DNA from: a bacterium
GTDB lineage: Bacteria; Desulfobacterota; Deferrisomatia; Deferrisomatales; Deferrisomataceae
Assembly (NCBI GenBank): GCA_027021615.1
Contig: JALUTY010000045.1
Coordinates: 62,001-126,000 of the forward strand
Length of the DNA: 64,000 nucleotides
Direction of reading: 5' to 3'
Shown here: in pieces, positions 1-9,910 of the stretch
How positions within the stretch are numbered: the first letter of the stretch is position 1
Layout of the letters: each line of letters begins with the position of its first letter
Program-made: the position numbers and the translations under genes
Notes under the pieces: model-generated
The model's database searches: none
Told to the model about the DNA's origin: nothing
What the model saw: the letters and a program-made list of their open reading frames with translations, nothing else

Positions 1-21
1 CGATAACCCCGCGCAATGATG

Positions 22-780
22 CTATTGCCCCTCCCCCCGCCGGACCCACAGGAGCCACAGGCCGAACAGGAACAGGGGGATGCCCAGGGCCTGGCTGGTG
101 CTCAGGGGGCCCAGGGAGCCCCGGGGGTCGTTCCGGAAGAACTCGACCACGAACCGGAACGCCGGGTACAGCACCAAGTACAGCCCGAACACCCGTCCGG
201 TGCCACCCCAGCGCTTCCGAAACCCGAGGTACAGCACCAGGAAGATCACGAAGTTCCCCACGGCGCTGTAGATCTGGGTGGGGTGCAGCGGCAGGTTCAG
301 GGGGGCCAGGCCCCGGGGGTCGGTGAACGTCACCGCCCACGGCAGCCGGCACTCGGCGCCGTAGCAGCACCCCGCGAAGAAACACCCGATCCGGCCCAGG
401 GCCTGGCCCAGGGCCAGCCCCGGCGCCACCGCGTCGGCCGTGGGCCACACGGGCAGGTCGGCGTGGCGCACGTAGGCCAGGCTGGCCAGGGCCGCCGCCA
501 CGAACCCCCCGTAGAACACCAGGCCCCCCTTCCAGATCTCGAACACCTGGAGGGGGTGGTCCACGAAGTACGCCCACTCGACCAGCACGTAGAACAGCCG
601 TGCGCCCACCAGGGCCGAGATCAGCACCACCAGGCCCAGGTCCTGGACTTTGCGGGGCTCCATGCCCAGACGGCCGGCCTCACGGCCCGCGACCCAGATG
701 GCCACGAAGAACCCCAGGGCCACGAACAGGCCGTAGGTGTAGATGGTGAGTCTGCCGAACTGAAACAGGATCGGATGCAT
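22..780 (-). CDS. lgt: Prolipoprotein diacylglyceryl transferase
   Basis: Transfers the diacylglyceryl group of phosphatidylglycerol to the lipobox cysteine of prolipoproteins, the first step of lipoprotein maturation, in the inner membrane. The 252-residue protein has the usual family length and about seven hydrophobic segments. The signature region LGRIGCFFAGCCYG (about residues 128-141) and the downstream HPTQIYSA match Lgt. ATG at 780 gives the family N-terminus (MHPILFQFGRLTIYTYG). lspA, the next enzyme in the pathway, lies 65 bp upstream on the same strand, so two lipoprotein-processing steps are encoded together. An octamer repeat sits directly in front of the start codon. Identification is firm. 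Confidence 0.96.
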   Translation of the reverse strand: MHPILFQFGRLTIYTYGLFVALGFFVAIWVAGREAGRLGMEPRKVQDLGLVVLISALVGARLFYVLVEWAYFVDHPLQVFEIWKGGLVFYGGFVAAALASLAYVRHADLPVWPTADAVAPGLALGQALGRIGCFFAGCCYGAECRLPWAVTFTDPRGLAPLNLPLHPTQIYSAVGNFVIFLVLYLGFRKRWGGTGRVFGLYLVLYPAFRFVVEFFRNDPRGSLGPLSTSQALGIPLFLFGLWLLWVRRGEGQ

Positions 781-789
781 GGACTAGCG

Positions 790-821
790 CGCTAAGAAGC
801 TGGGAGGTTGGGAGGCTGGGA
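790..821 (-). repeat. Octamer repeat array in the lspA-lgt spacer
   Basis: Read on the minus strand, the spacer contains four consecutive 8-bp units: TCCCAGCC, TCCCAACC, TCCCAGCT, TCTTAGCG. They end 9 bp before the lgt start codon. The same TCCAGCNN-type octamers recur in other spacers of this window (about 40048, 42633, 56732 and 60143). This is the simplest copy of the modular spacer family described in the findings. Confidence 0.75.
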
Positions 822-845
822 CGCCTCTTGGATTCGCCGTCTGGG

Positions 846-1343
846 TCACTGGGGTCTTTCCTCCCGGGGCTTCCGGTCCAGGAACTCCTCCAGGAGCAGC
901 ATGGCCACGCCCACGGTGATGGCCGAGTCGGCCATGTTGAAGGCGGGCCAGTGGTAGCTGCGCCAGAACACGTCCAGGAAGTCCACCACCTCGCCCAGGC
1001 GCAGCCGGTCCATGAGGTTCCCCAGGGCGCCGCCGGTCACCAGGCCCAGGGCTCCCAAGGTCCACCGGCGGTCCGGGGTCAGGCGGGCCACGGCCACGCC
1101 AATGGCGGCCAGGGCCACCAGCGTCACGATCACGAAGAACGGTGTGCGGAACCCTGCGCCGTGGTCCGCGAACAGGCCGAAGGCGGCCCCCGGGTTGCGC
1201 ACGTAGGTCAGGTGGAACCACCCCTCGATCACGGGGCGGCTCTCGTACAGCCGGAACGAGGCCTGCACCCACGCCTTGGTGAGCTGGTCCAGGGCGAGGG
1301 CCGCGGCGGCCGGTGCGGCGAAGAAAAGGAGCTTGGCCCTCAC
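846..1343 (-). CDS. lspA: Lipoprotein signal peptidase II
   Basis: Aspartyl protease of the inner membrane that removes the signal peptide from lipid-modified prolipoproteins. The 165-residue product has four hydrophobic segments and both catalytic Asp boxes: GNLMDR (near residue 113) and NMADSAI (near residue 140). The chosen GTG at 1343 overlaps the ileS stop codon as GTGA, so translation is probably coupled to ileS. In other frames and with other starts the reading frame extends far upstream, but only this start gives the LspA N-terminus (VRAKLLFF followed by LDQLTKAWV). The ileS-lspA order is common in Proteobacteria. Confidence 0.95.
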   Translation of the reverse strand: MRAKLLFFAAPAAAALALDQLTKAWVQASFRLYESRPVIEGWFHLTYVRNPGAAFGLFADHGAGFRTPFFVIVTLVALAAIGVAVARLTPDRRWTLGALGLVTGGALGNLMDRLRLGEVVDFLDVFWRSYHWPAFNMADSAITVGVAMLLLEEFLDRKPREERPQ

Positions 1344-4135
1344 CCGGCTGCCTCGGCCAGGTGTTCCACGCACCGGGCGCAGGCCCGGGGATGCTCGGAG
1401 TGCCGACCCACGGTGGGGGAGTAGTTCCAGCACCGCTGGCACTTCTCGCCCTCGGCCCGCTCCACAGTCGCGCCCACGCCGGGCAGGTCCGGATCGGTGA
1501 ACGCGCCGCCCTCGCCGGGCACCAGGTCCACCTGGCTCACGATGAACAGGAACGGCAGCTCCGACGCGTAGGGGCCAAGGAACGCCTCCCACCGGTTGTC
1601 CACGTGGAGCACCACCCTGGCGTCCAGGGAGTGGCCGATGAGCTTGCTCACCCTGGCATCCTCCGCCGCCCGGGTCACCAGGGCCCGGAGCCTGCGCAGC
1701 CGGTCCCACCGGTCGGCCAGCTCGTCGTCCACGGCGTCGGCGTCTACCTGGGGGAACAGCTCCAGGTGCACGCTGTCGCCCGCGGCCGGCAGGTGGTGCC
1801 ACACCTCGTCGGACGTGAACGCAAGAACCGGCGCCATGAGCCGGCACAGCTTGTGGAGCACCTCGTACAGCACGGTCTGGGCCGCCCGACGGCCCCGGCT
1901 CCGGGCGGGGTAGGTGTAGAGCCGGTCCTTGAGGATGTCCAGGTAGAACGCCGACAGGTCCACCGCGCAGAAGTTGTGGATCCGGTGGAAGATGACGTGG
2001 AACTCGTACTCCTCGTAGGCCCGGCGGCACCGCTCGACCAGCCGGTTCAGCCGGTCCAGACAGTACCGGTCGATCTCCCACAGGTCGGAGCGGTCCACCG
2101 CGTCGGCCCGGGGGTCGAAGTCGGACAGGTTGCCCAGCAGGAACCGGCAGGTGTTGCGGATGCGGCGGTACGCCTCCACCAGGCGCCTCAGGATCTCCTC
2201 GGAGATCCGGATGTCGTCCCGGTAGTCCTCCGCCGCCACCCACAGCCGCAGGATCTCGGCCCCGTAGCGCCGGATCACCTCGTCGGGGCTGACCACGTTG
2301 CCCTGGCTCTTGGACATCTTGCGGCCTTGGCCGTCCACCACGAACCCGTGGGTCAGCACGGCCCGGTACGGGGCGTGGCCCCGGGTGCCCACCGCGGCCA
2401 GGAGGCTCGAGTGGAACCAGCCCCGGTGCTGGTCCGATCCCTCCAGGTACAGGTCGGCCGGGCTGTCGAGCTCGGGCCGCTTCTCGCACACGGCCGCGAA
2501 CGACACCCCCGAGTCGAACCACACGTCCAGGATGTCCTGTTCCTTCTCGAGGCGGGTCGATCCGCACGACGGGCAGGCCGCGCCGTCGGGCAGAAAGTCC
2601 TCCAGGGGCCGCTCGAACCAGGCGTCGGCGCCCTCGCTCTCGAACACCTCGGCCGCCCGGTAGCTCAGGCGGGGGTCCAGGTAGGTGGCACCGCAGTCGG
2701 CGCACCGGGCTGCCGTGATCGGTACCCCCCAGGCCCTCTGGCGCGAGATGCACCAGTCCGGCCGGTCGCGCACCATGTTGTAGATCCGCTCCCGCCCCCA
2801 CCGCGGCACCCACTGGACCCGGTCGATCTCGGACAGGGCCTTCTGCCGCAGCCCGGTCTGATCCATGGAGATGAACCACTGGCGGGTGGCCCGAAAGATG
2901 ATGGGCTGCTTGCACCGCCAGCAGTGGGGGTAGGAGTGCTCGATCTCCTCCTCCCGGAGGAGCGCCCCGGCGTCGCGCAGGGCCGTGTTGACCTCGGCGT
3001 TGGCCTGGAACACGTGCCGGCCCGCGAACCGGTCCCCCACCTCGGCCGTGAACCGGCCCCGGTCGTCCACCGGGGCGTAGGGCTCCAGGCCGTAGCGCAG
3101 GGCCACCTCGTAGTCCTCCTGGCCGTGGCCTGGGGCCGTGTGCACGCACCCGGTGCCGGCCTCCAGGGTGACGTGGTCGCCCAGCACCACCACGCTGTCC
3201 CGGTCGTACAGGGGGTGGCGGAACGCCTTGCCCTCCAGGGCCACGGGGTCCACCCGCACCAGCTCCCGGCCCTCGTCGACGCCGGCCGCCTCCAGAACCA
3301 CCGGGGCCAGCCGCCGGGCCAGGATCCACACCTCGCCCGAGCCCGCGGGCGCCTCGTAGGCCGCGTACTCGAACTCGGGGTTCAGGGCCACGGCCAGGTT
3401 GGCCGGGATGGTCCAGGGGGTGGTGGTCCAGATCACCACCGACACCCGTTTGCCCGCCAGGGCCGGGTCGATCTCGGCCGGGTCGCCCCCGAACGGGAAC
3501 TTCACGTAGATGCTGGGGCTCCTCTTCTCGACATACTCCACCTCGGCCTCGGCCAGCGCGGTGCGGCACGAGGCGCACCAGTACACCGGCTTCTGCCCTA
3601 CGTACACGGCCCCGGCCTCCACGAACCGGCCGAACTCCCGGGCGATCTGGGCCTCATAGGCGTAGTTCATGGTGAGGTAGGGGGCGTCCCACAGCCCGAA
3701 CACGCCCAGCCGCTGGAACTCCTCGCGCTGGATCCCCACGAACCGCTCGGCGTAGGCCCGGCATCGCCGCCGCACGTCGGCCTTGGAGAGGGCCTCCTTC
3801 TCCGGCCCGAGCTCCTTGTCCACCTGGTGCTCGATGGGCAGCCCGTGGCAGTCCCACCCGGGCACGTACGGGCTGTGGAACCCGAACATGGACCGGCTCT
3901 TGACCACGATGTCCTTGAGGATCTTGTTGACCGCGTGGCCCATGTGGATGTGGCCGTTGGCGTACGGGGGCCCGTCGTGGAGCACGAACAGGGGCCGGCT
4001 GGACGAGTTGTCGAGTATGCGGCGGTACAGCCCCTGCTCCTCCCACCGGGCGAGGATCTCCGGCTCCCGCTTGGCCAGGTTGGCCCGCATGGGGAAGGCG
4101 GTCTTGGGGAGGTTCAGGGTCTCTTTGTAGTCCAT
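1340..4135 (-). CDS. ileS: Isoleucyl-tRNA synthetase
   Basis: Class I aminoacyl-tRNA synthetase charging tRNA-Ile with isoleucine, with a CP1 editing domain. The 931-residue protein has the HIGH-type motif in [12 protein letters not shown] (about residues 57-68) and KMSKS in [10 protein letters not shown] (about 602-611). The C-terminal zinc motif is CQRCW...CARC near residues 896-922. The length is typical of the bacterial type 1 enzyme. The start at 4135 follows a 94-bp gap after rpe. The gene overlaps lspA at its 3' end. Most apparent reading frames on the opposite strand here are GC-rich shadows. Confidence 0.97.
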   Translation of the reverse strand: MDYKETLNLPKTAFPMRANLAKREPEILARWEEQGLYRRILDNSSSRPLFVLHDGPPYANGHIHMGHAVNKILKDIVVKSRSMFGFHSPYVPGWDCHGLPIEHQVDKELGPEKEALSKADVRRRCRAYAERFVGIQREEFQRLGVFGLWDAPYLTMNYAYEAQIAREFGRFVEAGAVYVGQKPVYWCASCRTALAEAEVEYVEKRSPSIYVKFPFGGDPAEIDPALAGKRVSVVIWTTTPWTIPANLAVALNPEFEYAAYEAPAGSGEVWILARRLAPVVLEAAGVDEGRELVRVDPVALEGKAFRHPLYDRDSVVVLGDHVTLEAGTGCVHTAPGHGQEDYEVALRYGLEPYAPVDDRGRFTAEVGDRFAGRHVFQANAEVNTALRDAGALLREEEIEHSYPHCWRCKQPIIFRATRQWFISMDQTGLRQKALSEIDRVQWVPRWGRERIYNMVRDRPDWCISRQRAWGVPITAARCADCGATYLDPRLSYRAAEVFESEGADAWFERPLEDFLPDGAACPSCGSTRLEKEQDILDVWFDSGVSFAAVCEKRPELDSPADLYLEGSDQHRGWFHSSLLAAVGTRGHAPYRAVLTHGFVVDGQGRKMSKSQGNVVSPDEVIRRYGAEILRLWVAAEDYRDDIRISEEILRRLVEAYRRIRNTCRFLLGNLSDFDPRADAVDRSDLWEIDRYCLDRLNRLVERCRRAYEEYEFHVIFHRIHNFCAVDLSAFYLDILKDRLYTYPARSRGRRAAQTVLYEVLHKLCRLMAPVLAFTSDEVWHHLPAAGDSVHLELFPQVDADAVDDELADRWDRLRRLRALVTRAAEDARVSKLIGHSLDARVVLHVDNRWEAFLGPYASELPFLFIVSQVDLVPGEGGAFTDPDLPGVGATVERAEGEKCQRCWNYSPTVGRHSEHPRACARCVEHLAEAAG

Positions 4136-4229
4136 CAGCGCGTCCTCCGAAGGCCTGGGGAAAGCCCCGACAACCGCCCGGAAGCCCGGGCAAAAAGAAC
4201 GCCCTACCTTAGCAAACCGGCCCGGGGAG

Positions 4230-4883
4230 TCAAGAGGCGCCCCGGCGCAGCCGCTCGATCGCCTCGGCGTAGTCGTCGGCCCCGAACACGTACGACCCGG
4301 CCACGAACGCGTCGGCCCCGGCCCGGGCGCACGGCCCGATCGTCCGGTGGGTGATGCCCCCGTCCACCTCGATGTGGAACGAAAGGCCCCGCTCGCCGGC
4401 CATGCGGCGCAGCCGCTCGATCTTGGGAACGGCCAGGTCCAGGAACGACTGCCCCCCGAACCCGGGGTTCACGCTCATCACCAGCACCAGGTCCACCAGG
4501 TCGAGCACGTGCTCCACCGCGCACACCGGGGTCGAGGGGTTCAGGCTCACCCCGGCCTTCCGGCCCAGGTCCCGGATCTGCTGGAGGTTCCGGTGCAGGT
4601 GGGGGCAGGCCTCGGCGTGCACCGTGAGCACGTCGGCCCCGGCCTCGGCGAAGGCGGGCACGTACCGCTCGGGCTCCACGATCATCAGGTGCACGTCCAG
4701 GAGCTTGTCGGTGGCCGCCCGAACCGCCCGGACCACCGGGGGGCCGATGGTCAGGTTCGGCACGAACCGGCCGTCCATCACGTCCACGTGGATCCAGTCG
4801 GCCCCGGCCCGGTCCACGGCCCGGACCTCGTCGTCCAGCCGGCCGAAGTCGGCGGAGAGGATGCTGGGAGCGATGATCGGCAT
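4230..4883 (-). CDS. rpe: Ribulose-phosphate 3-epimerase
   Basis: Interconverts ribulose 5-phosphate and xylulose 5-phosphate in the pentose phosphate pathway, in the cytoplasm. The 217-residue (beta/alpha)8 barrel has the metal-binding signature [12 protein letters not shown] (residues 31-42), [13 protein letters not shown] and the phosphate-binding EVDGGI. ATG at 4883 gives the standard N-terminus [13 protein letters not shown]; longer in-frame starts run into the upstream gene and have no family match. It lies 59 bp after the PASTA gene and 94 bp before ileS, consistent with one operon. Confidence 0.96.
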   Translation of the reverse strand: MPIIAPSILSADFGRLDDEVRAVDRAGADWIHVDVMDGRFVPNLTIGPPVVRAVRAATDKLLDVHLMIVEPERYVPAFAEAGADVLTVHAEACPHLHRNLQQIRDLGRKAGVSLNPSTPVCAVEHVLDLVDLVLVMSVNPGFGGQSFLDLAVPKIERLRRMAGERGLSFHIEVDGGITHRTIGPCARAGADAFVAGSYVFGADDYAEAIERLRRGAS

Positions 4884-4942
4884 GGGGGAGACTCCGGAAA
4901 GAAAGGGGCGGTCGTCAGATTGCAGTCCGGGGGCGCCGGTCG

Positions 4943-5896
4943 TCAAGGCCCCAGGTCGGCCGCCGAGGCGGTCTGCACCACCCGGCCGTCCACCCGGAGC
5001 TCGGCCCGGTCGGCCAGGCCGGCCGGCACGGCCACCCGGACCACCCGGCCCCGGGGCACCCAGTCGTCCCACAGGATCCAGGTGCGGCCTGCCGAGCGCC
5101 AGACCAGCTGGACCCGGGCCTTGCCGAACCCGGGGGGCACGGCGTGGAACAGGTACAGGGCCCGGCTGAATCCCACGGCAGGGGCCGTGCCGGCCACGGT
5201 GAGGGCCACGGCGGCCCCGGCCTCGGCCGGAAACCCCGGGAGGGGGTCCTGGGCCACGATCCGTCCCGCCTGGGTGGGGTCGAGCAGCTCCACCTCCTCG
5301 ATCCGGCCCACCCGCAGCCCCATGCGGTCGATGCGGTCCAGGGACTCGGCCAGGGGCAGGCCGGCCAGCCGGGGCATGCGCCACCGGACGGGACGGGGGC
5401 CCCGGCTCACGGCCAGGGGCACCTGGGCCCCCCGGGGCAGGGTCCGGCCGGGCTCGATCCCCTGGGCCACCACCGTGCCCTCTGGGCCCCGTCGGATCCG
5501 GACCTCCACCGCGGCCTTCAGCCCCAGCTCCTCCAGGCGGATGCGGGCGTCCTCCAGAGCCAGGCCCCGCAGGTCGGGCAAGGGGTGGCGCTCGGGCCCC
5601 CGGGACAGGATCACCCCCACGCCCCGGCCCGCCTTGACCCGGGCCCCGGGCCGGGGGTGTTGGAGGATCACGTGGTTCTCCGGCACCGTGTCGGAGTAGT
5701 CGAAATCGCGCACCTCCAGGTCGAGGCCGGTCCCCTGGAGGCGGTCCAGGGCCTCGCCCAGAGCCAGCCCCCGCAGATCGGGCACCTCCACCTCCGGGGT
5801 CTTCTCCACGAGCCAGGCCACGGCCAGGTAGGCGCCGAGACCGGCGGAGGCCAGGAACATCGCCCCGTAGAGGACCGCGACCAGGGCCCGCTTCAC
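4943..5896 (-). CDS. Membrane-anchored PASTA-domain protein
   Basis: A 317-residue protein with one N-terminal transmembrane segment (about residues 5-27) followed by three PASTA-like repeats of about 65-70 residues. These are recognisable from [24 protein letters not shown] and [12 protein letters not shown], each followed by a helix and a GRxxxQxPxPG-type strand. A C-terminal tail of about 80 residues is not assigned. PASTA domains usually bind muropeptides or beta-lactams on Ser/Thr kinases and penicillin-binding proteins, but no kinase or transpeptidase domain is present, so this is probably a cell-envelope scaffold or sensor. GTG at 5896 overlaps the rsmB stop as GTGA, indicating coupled translation. 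Confidence 0.85.
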   Translation of the reverse strand: MKRALVAVLYGAMFLASAGLGAYLAVAWLVEKTPEVEVPDLRGLALGEALDRLQGTGLDLEVRDFDYSDTVPENHVILQHPRPGARVKAGRGVGVILSRGPERHPLPDLRGLALEDARIRLEELGLKAAVEVRIRRGPEGTVVAQGIEPGRTLPRGAQVPLAVSRGPRPVRWRMPRLAGLPLAESLDRIDRMGLRVGRIEEVELLDPTQAGRIVAQDPLPGFPAEAGAAVALTVAGTAPAVGFSRALYLFHAVPPGFGKARVQLVWRSAGRTWILWDDWVPRGRVVRVAVPAGLADRAELRVDGRVVQTASAADLGP

Positions 5897-7269
5897 CGGT
5901 GCTCTCCCCCGGTGCGCCGGAGACGGGCTGCGAAGAAGCCGTCCAGGGCCTGGGGACCGGGTTCCCCCACCCCCTCCGGGAAGGTGCGCAGGAACCCCTC
6001 GGCCGTGACGAACCGGGCCCAGGGGGCATCCCCGGCCGGGGGGGGATCGACCCGGAAGTCCGACCGATCGGCCAGGAACGCCCCGATCACCCCTTCGTTC
6101 TCGGCCCGGAGCGTGGTGCAGGTGGCGTACACCAGGATCCCCCCCGGCCGCACCAGATCTGCGACGCCCCGCAGGATCCGGGCCTGGAGGCCGGGCAGAT
6201 CCTCCACCTTTTCGGCCGTGCGCCGCCACTTGGCCTCGGGGGTGCGCGAGAGCACCCCCAGGCCCGAGCAGGGGGCGTCCACCAGCACGGCGTCGAACTC
6301 CCGGGCCGCGGGCGGACTCGCCGCGTCAGCCGCGACCACCCCCACGTTGGGGAGGCCGAGCCCGCGGACCAGCTCCCCCACTCCCCGGGCCCGGTGGGGG
6401 TGGAGGTCCAGGGCCAGCACCCGGCCGCCCTGCCCCACCCGTTCGGCGATCTGCAGGGTCTTGAGGCCGGGCGCGGCGCAGGCGTCGAGCACCCGCCATC
6501 CCGGCCGGGGGGCCAGCACGTCGGCCACGAGCTGGGACGCCTGGTCCTGCACCACGGCCCGGCCCTCGCGAACCAGGGGGAGGTCCCGGGGCTGACCCTG
6601 GAACCGGACCCACACGGCCTGGGGTGCGTACCGGCCCGGCCCGGCCTCGACGCCCTCGGCCCGGAGCCGGTCCAGGGCCTCGGCCCGGTCGCCCCAGACC
6701 CGGAGCCAAGTCTCCGGCCCCCTGGAGGCGGCCCGGCACAGCCGCTCGGCCCCGGCCTCGCCCCACTCGTCCAGCCAGCGCTCAACGATCCAGGTCGGGC
6801 AACCGAAACGTAAGGCCAGGCGCTCGGCAGGCGCTTCGGGCAGGGGCAGGTCCGGACCCTGACGGGCCAGGCTCCGGAGCACGGCGTTCACGAACCCCGA
6901 CGCATGTCCCAGGCGCCGGCGCCGGGTCTCCTCCACGGCCTCGTGTACCGCGGCCCGGGTGGGGATCCGATCGAGGAGCAGGATCTGATAGGCGGCCAGC
7001 CGCAGGATCGTGAGCACCGTGGGATGGATCTTCCCCAGGGGGCGGCTGCTGGCCCGGGCCAGGTGGGCGTCGAGCCGGTTCTGCCACCGGAGCACCCCGT
7101 AGACCAGTTGGGCCGCCAGGGCCCGGTCCCGGGGGGGCATGGACGGGTGGCGGCGCAGGTGGGCGTCGAGGGCGGCGTCGGCGTAGGCCTGCCGGCGGGC
7201 CACCTGCTCGAGGACCGCCACGGCCACGGATCGGGGGTTCGGAGATCGGGTCACGGCATCATTACTCAT
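5893..7269 (-). CDS. rsmB: 16S rRNA m5C967 methyltransferase RsmB (Sun/Fmu)
   Basis: SAM-dependent RNA methyltransferase forming 5-methylcytosine in 16S rRNA. The 458-residue protein has an N-terminal NusB-like RNA-binding domain (about residues 1-140). A Rossmann methylase domain follows, with motif [13 protein letters not shown] (about 254-265), motif IV DAPCSG (about 323-328) and motif VI YATCTT (about 378-383); these carry the two catalytic cysteines of the RsmB/NSUN family. It heads the minus-strand run rsmB-PASTA-rpe-ileS-lspA-lgt. A TATAGT hexamer at 7416-7421 on the minus strand could be a -10 element about 140 bp upstream, but no good -35 is visible. Confidence 0.95.
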   Translation of the reverse strand: MSNDAVTRSPNPRSVAVAVLEQVARRQAYADAALDAHLRRHPSMPPRDRALAAQLVYGVLRWQNRLDAHLARASSRPLGKIHPTVLTILRLAAYQILLLDRIPTRAAVHEAVEETRRRRLGHASGFVNAVLRSLARQGPDLPLPEAPAERLALRFGCPTWIVERWLDEWGEAGAERLCRAASRGPETWLRVWGDRAEALDRLRAEGVEAGPGRYAPQAVWVRFQGQPRDLPLVREGRAVVQDQASQLVADVLAPRPGWRVLDACAAPGLKTLQIAERVGQGGRVLALDLHPHRARGVGELVRGLGLPNVGVVAADAASPPAAREFDAVLVDAPCSGLGVLSRTPEAKWRRTAEKVEDLPGLQARILRGVADLVRPGGILVYATCTTLRAENEGVIGAFLADRSDFRVDPPPAGDAPWARFVTAEGFLRTFPEGVGEPGPQALDGFFAARLRRTGGEHR

Positions 7270-7469
7270 AAGCCCGGCGAAAAGTCGGCTCGCGTTTGAG
7301 TTCTGCCCCCTGATGCGGCCGCGGCCGGCTCCCGGCAGGTCCCCGGTCGGGGAGGGGAGCGCACCCCGTACAGCGCGGGGAGCGGACGGCGAGCCGATTC
7401 GGCTCTGGGGGCGGCACTATACTAAGACCTCCAAACGTATTGCCAGGGTACGGGGTGGGGGGCTGCGAT

Positions 7470-7666
7470 TCAGGTGTCAGGGGCCAGAGGTCAGATGATA
7501 CGGCCGCACGTGGCTCTCCAGCAGACCCCACGCCCCCCGAAGCCTTGACGTCGGGCTCAGGAGCCGCCCGGCCGCCCAGCGGCCTAGCAGCCCAGCCGCC
7601 CAGCGGGCCGAAGACCCCAGACCGACGACCAACGACTGACGACCAACGACCGAAGCTACATGGAAG
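7470..7666 (+). repeat. Composite modular spacer repeat between rsmB and mcp
   Basis: Between the divergent genes rsmB and mcp (7270-7839). Four NCAGNNN heptamers occupy 7470-7497 (TCAGGTG, TCAGGGG, CCAGAGG, TCAGATG). They are followed by a conserved block with GGCTCTCCAGCAGACCCCA (7512-7530), GCCCAGC octamers (about 7571-7605) and a GGGCCGAAG mini-hairpin. Then come five GACCRAC-type heptamers at 7620-7654 and the terminal GAAGCTACATGGAAG. Orientation is toward mcp. The remaining 170 bp before mcp shows nothing recognisable except the ribosome binding site. Confidence 0.8.
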
Positions 7667-7839
7667 TCAAAGGGGCGAAACCGCAACGGTTTCCGGGTGT
7701 TTGTGGAGGTGGGGCGCCGGTGATAGACTCGGTCGGCCGGGCGGGGGGGTGCCGGCCTGCCGTCCGGCACGTGGGGCCGGGATCCGGTTCTCGCCGCCCG
7801 GCCACCTCGCTGCCTCGCGGCCCAGCAAAAAGGTGATCC

Positions 7840-9117
7840 ATGCGCATCGAGATGGGGTACAAATTCATCCTTGGGTTTATCCTGGTCATCGCGGCGGTGG
7901 TGCTGGTGCCCTACCTGGTTCGGTTCCTGGATCTGCCGCCCTGGGCCCAGAGCCTGATCCCTCCCCTGGCTGCCATCGCCGTGGGCCTGGCCATGGGCAG
8001 CGCCCTCACCAAGGGGCTCACCCGGCACGTGGCGGAGCTGAGAAGCGCCACGGTCCGGATCGCTGACGGCGACCTGCGCCACGCCGTGAACCTGGGCCAA
8101 CGGTGGTTCCTCGACGAGCTGGACGATCTGGCCGGGGCCGTGAACGCCATGCTCACGAACCTGCGTCAGATGGTGGCCCACATCCTGCGCACCTCCACCG
8201 AGGTGGCCTCGGCCGCCCAGAATCTCTCGGCCACGGCCGAGGAAGTGAATGCCTCCACCGAGGAGATCGCGGTGACCACCGAGGAGGTGGCCCGGGGCGT
8301 GGCCGAGCAGAAAGCCGAGGTGGAACGGGTGGTTCACCGCATCCACGAGCTGGAGGCCGGGCTCCAGCGTATCGAGGGCACCTGCCGCCTGGCCGCCGAA
8401 GCGGCCACCTCGGCCGAGGAGCAGGCCCAGGCCGGCACCCGCACCGCCCGGGAGGGGTTCGGTCGGCTCGAGTCGGTGCTCAGCGACCTGGAGCGCTCCG
8501 CCGAGGCAGCGGTGGCGTTTTCGGAGCAGATCCGGCAGGTGCAGCGGTTTGCGGACGTGATCACCAACCTGAGCCGCCAGACCACCCTCCTGGCCTTGAA
8601 CGCGGCCATCGAGGCCTCGAAGGCCGGCGAGGAGGGCAAGGGGTTTGCGGTGGTCGCCAGCGAGATCCGCAAGCTGGCCGACTCGGCCGAGAAGAGTGCG
8701 GATCAGATCACAGCCCTTCTGCGACGCCTGGACCAGGCTGGCCAGGGGGTGCGGGGGCTGTTGGAGGCGTCCCGGGGCAAGGTGGCCGAGGGCCGCCAAG
8801 GGCTCGAGGCGGCCGGCCAGGCCTTGGGGGAGATCACCGGGTTCGTGGGGGACAACGCCCGGCGCATGGGTGACGTGCTGGCTGTGATCCAGGAGCAGGT
8901 GGAGGGGGGGCGCGAGATCGCCAAGTTCGCCGATCGGGTGGCGGCGGTGGCCGAGGCGAACGCCGCGGCCACCCACGAGGTGTCCACCACCCTCGAGCAC
9001 CAGACGGCAGCCATGGAGGACATGGCCCATGCCGCCATGCGGCTGAGTGAGATGGCCGAGGACCTGAATCGGCGGGTCTCCCGGTTCCACCTGCCCGAGG
9101 AAGAGGCCGAGGCATGA
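7840..9117 (+). CDS. Methyl-accepting chemotaxis protein without a periplasmic sensor
   Basis: A 425-residue transducer. Two closely spaced transmembrane helices (about residues 8-26 and 37-55) leave only a short periplasmic hairpin. They are followed by a HAMP-like linker (about 56-110) and a long cytoplasmic coiled-coil signalling domain. The conserved hairpin tip has the general MCP pattern in [20 protein letters not shown] (about residues 244-263). With no ligand-binding domain it may sense membrane state or act with a partner. ATG at 7840 follows the ribosome-binding sequence AAAAAGGTGAT; an in-frame ATG four codons later is an alternative. It is the first gene of mcp-cheW-cheY-cheA, each junction overlapping by 4 bp. 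Confidence 0.92.
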   Translation: MRIEMGYKFILGFILVIAAVVLVPYLVRFLDLPPWAQSLIPPLAAIAVGLAMGSALTKGLTRHVAELRSATVRIADGDLRHAVNLGQRWFLDELDDLAGAVNAMLTNLRQMVAHILRTSTEVASAAQNLSATAEEVNASTEEIAVTTEEVARGVAEQKAEVERVVHRIHELEAGLQRIEGTCRLAAEAATSAEEQAQAGTRTAREGFGRLESVLSDLERSAEAAVAFSEQIRQVQRFADVITNLSRQTTLLALNAAIEASKAGEEGKGFAVVASEIRKLADSAEKSADQITALLRRLDQAGQGVRGLLEASRGKVAEGRQGLEAAGQALGEITGFVGDNARRMGDVLAVIQEQVEGGREIAKFADRVAAVAEANAAATHEVSTTLEHQTAAMEDMAHAAMRLSEMAEDLNRRVSRFHLPEEEAEA

Positions 9118-9548
9118 GAGCGGCTTCGGTGCTGGTGGTCGAGGTGGACGGGGAGCGGTTCGGGCTCCTCGCCGACCGGGTCCAGACGGTGGCAGGGTAC
9201 CAGGAGCCGGTGCCGATCCCCGGCCGCCCCAAGCCGCTGCTGGGCGCGCTGAACCACCACGGCGAGCTCCTGCCGGTGGCGCACCTGGCCTCGCTCCTGG
9301 ACCTGAAGCCCCGGATCGACCCCCTCCGGTCGGTGGTGGCGGTGGTGGACTGGGAGGACGGCCTGTTGGGGCTGCTGGCCGAACGGGCCCACGGGCTGCT
9401 GACCCCGCTGAGCCGGGTGCGGGTGTCCCAGGTGCTGGGCCGCTGGGACGGCCCCTTCCTGGACCAGACCCTGGAGGTGGAAGGCTCCCGGGTCCACGTG
9501 CTCGACCTGGATGCAATGCTGGGGGCCCTGGCGGAGCGGATCCGGTGA
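9114..9548 (+). CDS. cheW: CheW-like chemotaxis coupling protein
   Basis: A 144-residue single CheW domain, the adaptor that links transducers to the kinase CheA. Visible family features are [18 protein letters not shown] at the N-terminus and [22 protein letters not shown], with the beta-barrel pattern of the SH3-like fold around residues 38-60. ATG at 9114 overlaps the mcp stop as ATGA. It is slightly shorter than E. coli CheW but covers the whole domain. Its position between mcp and cheY-cheA suggests it is dedicated to this signalling complex. Confidence 0.87.
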   Translation: MRAASVLVVEVDGERFGLLADRVQTVAGYQEPVPIPGRPKPLLGALNHHGELLPVAHLASLLDLKPRIDPLRSVVAVVDWEDGLLGLLAERAHGLLTPLSRVRVSQVLGRWDGPFLDQTLEVEGSRVHVLDLDAMLGALAERIR

Positions 9549-9910
9549 GCCGCGTGCTGGTGGTGGACGACGCGGCCTTCATGCGTCAGACCCTGAGGGA
9601 TGTCCTGGAGGGGGCCGGCCACGAGGTGGTGGCCGAGGCCGAGGACGGGGAGGAGGCTTTGGCCCTGTACGAGACGCACCGGCCCGACCTGGTCACCCTG
9701 GACCTGGTGATGCCCCGCATGGGGGGCATCGAGGTGCTCCGGGAGCTGAGACGGCGTCATCCCGAGGCCCGGGTGGTGGTGTGCTCGTCGGTCAGCGACG
9801 AGACCTCGATCCTCGAGGCGATTCGGCTCGGGGCCCGGGACTACGTTCTCAAGCCCGTTTCCGCAGAGAAGCTCCGAGAGGCGGTGGCAAAGGCCGGGAG
9901 GGGGCCGTGA
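9545..9910 (+). CDS. cheY: CheY-like response regulator
   Basis: A stand-alone receiver domain of 121 residues that would be phosphorylated by CheA. The acidic pair is in VLVVDDAAF (residues 4-12), the phospho-acceptor Asp in VTLDLVMPRMGG, the Ser/Thr switch in VVVCSSVSDE and the Lys in YVLKPVS. GTG at 9545 overlaps the cheW stop as GTGA, and the cheA start overlaps this stop in the same way. No output domain is present, so the output is presumably the flagellar switch or another protein interaction. Confidence 0.93.
   Translation: MSRVLVVDDAAFMRQTLRDVLEGAGHEVVAEAEDGEEALALYETHRPDLVTLDLVMPRMGGIEVLRELRRRHPEARVVVCSSVSDETSILEAIRLGARDYVLKPVSAEKLREAVAKAGRGP

Noticed and set aside
1313-4354. A plus-strand reading frame of about 1,000 codons across the ileS region
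   Set aside because: It is antisense to a clear isoleucyl-tRNA synthetase, has low-complexity composition typical of GC-rich shadow frames and no recognisable domain.
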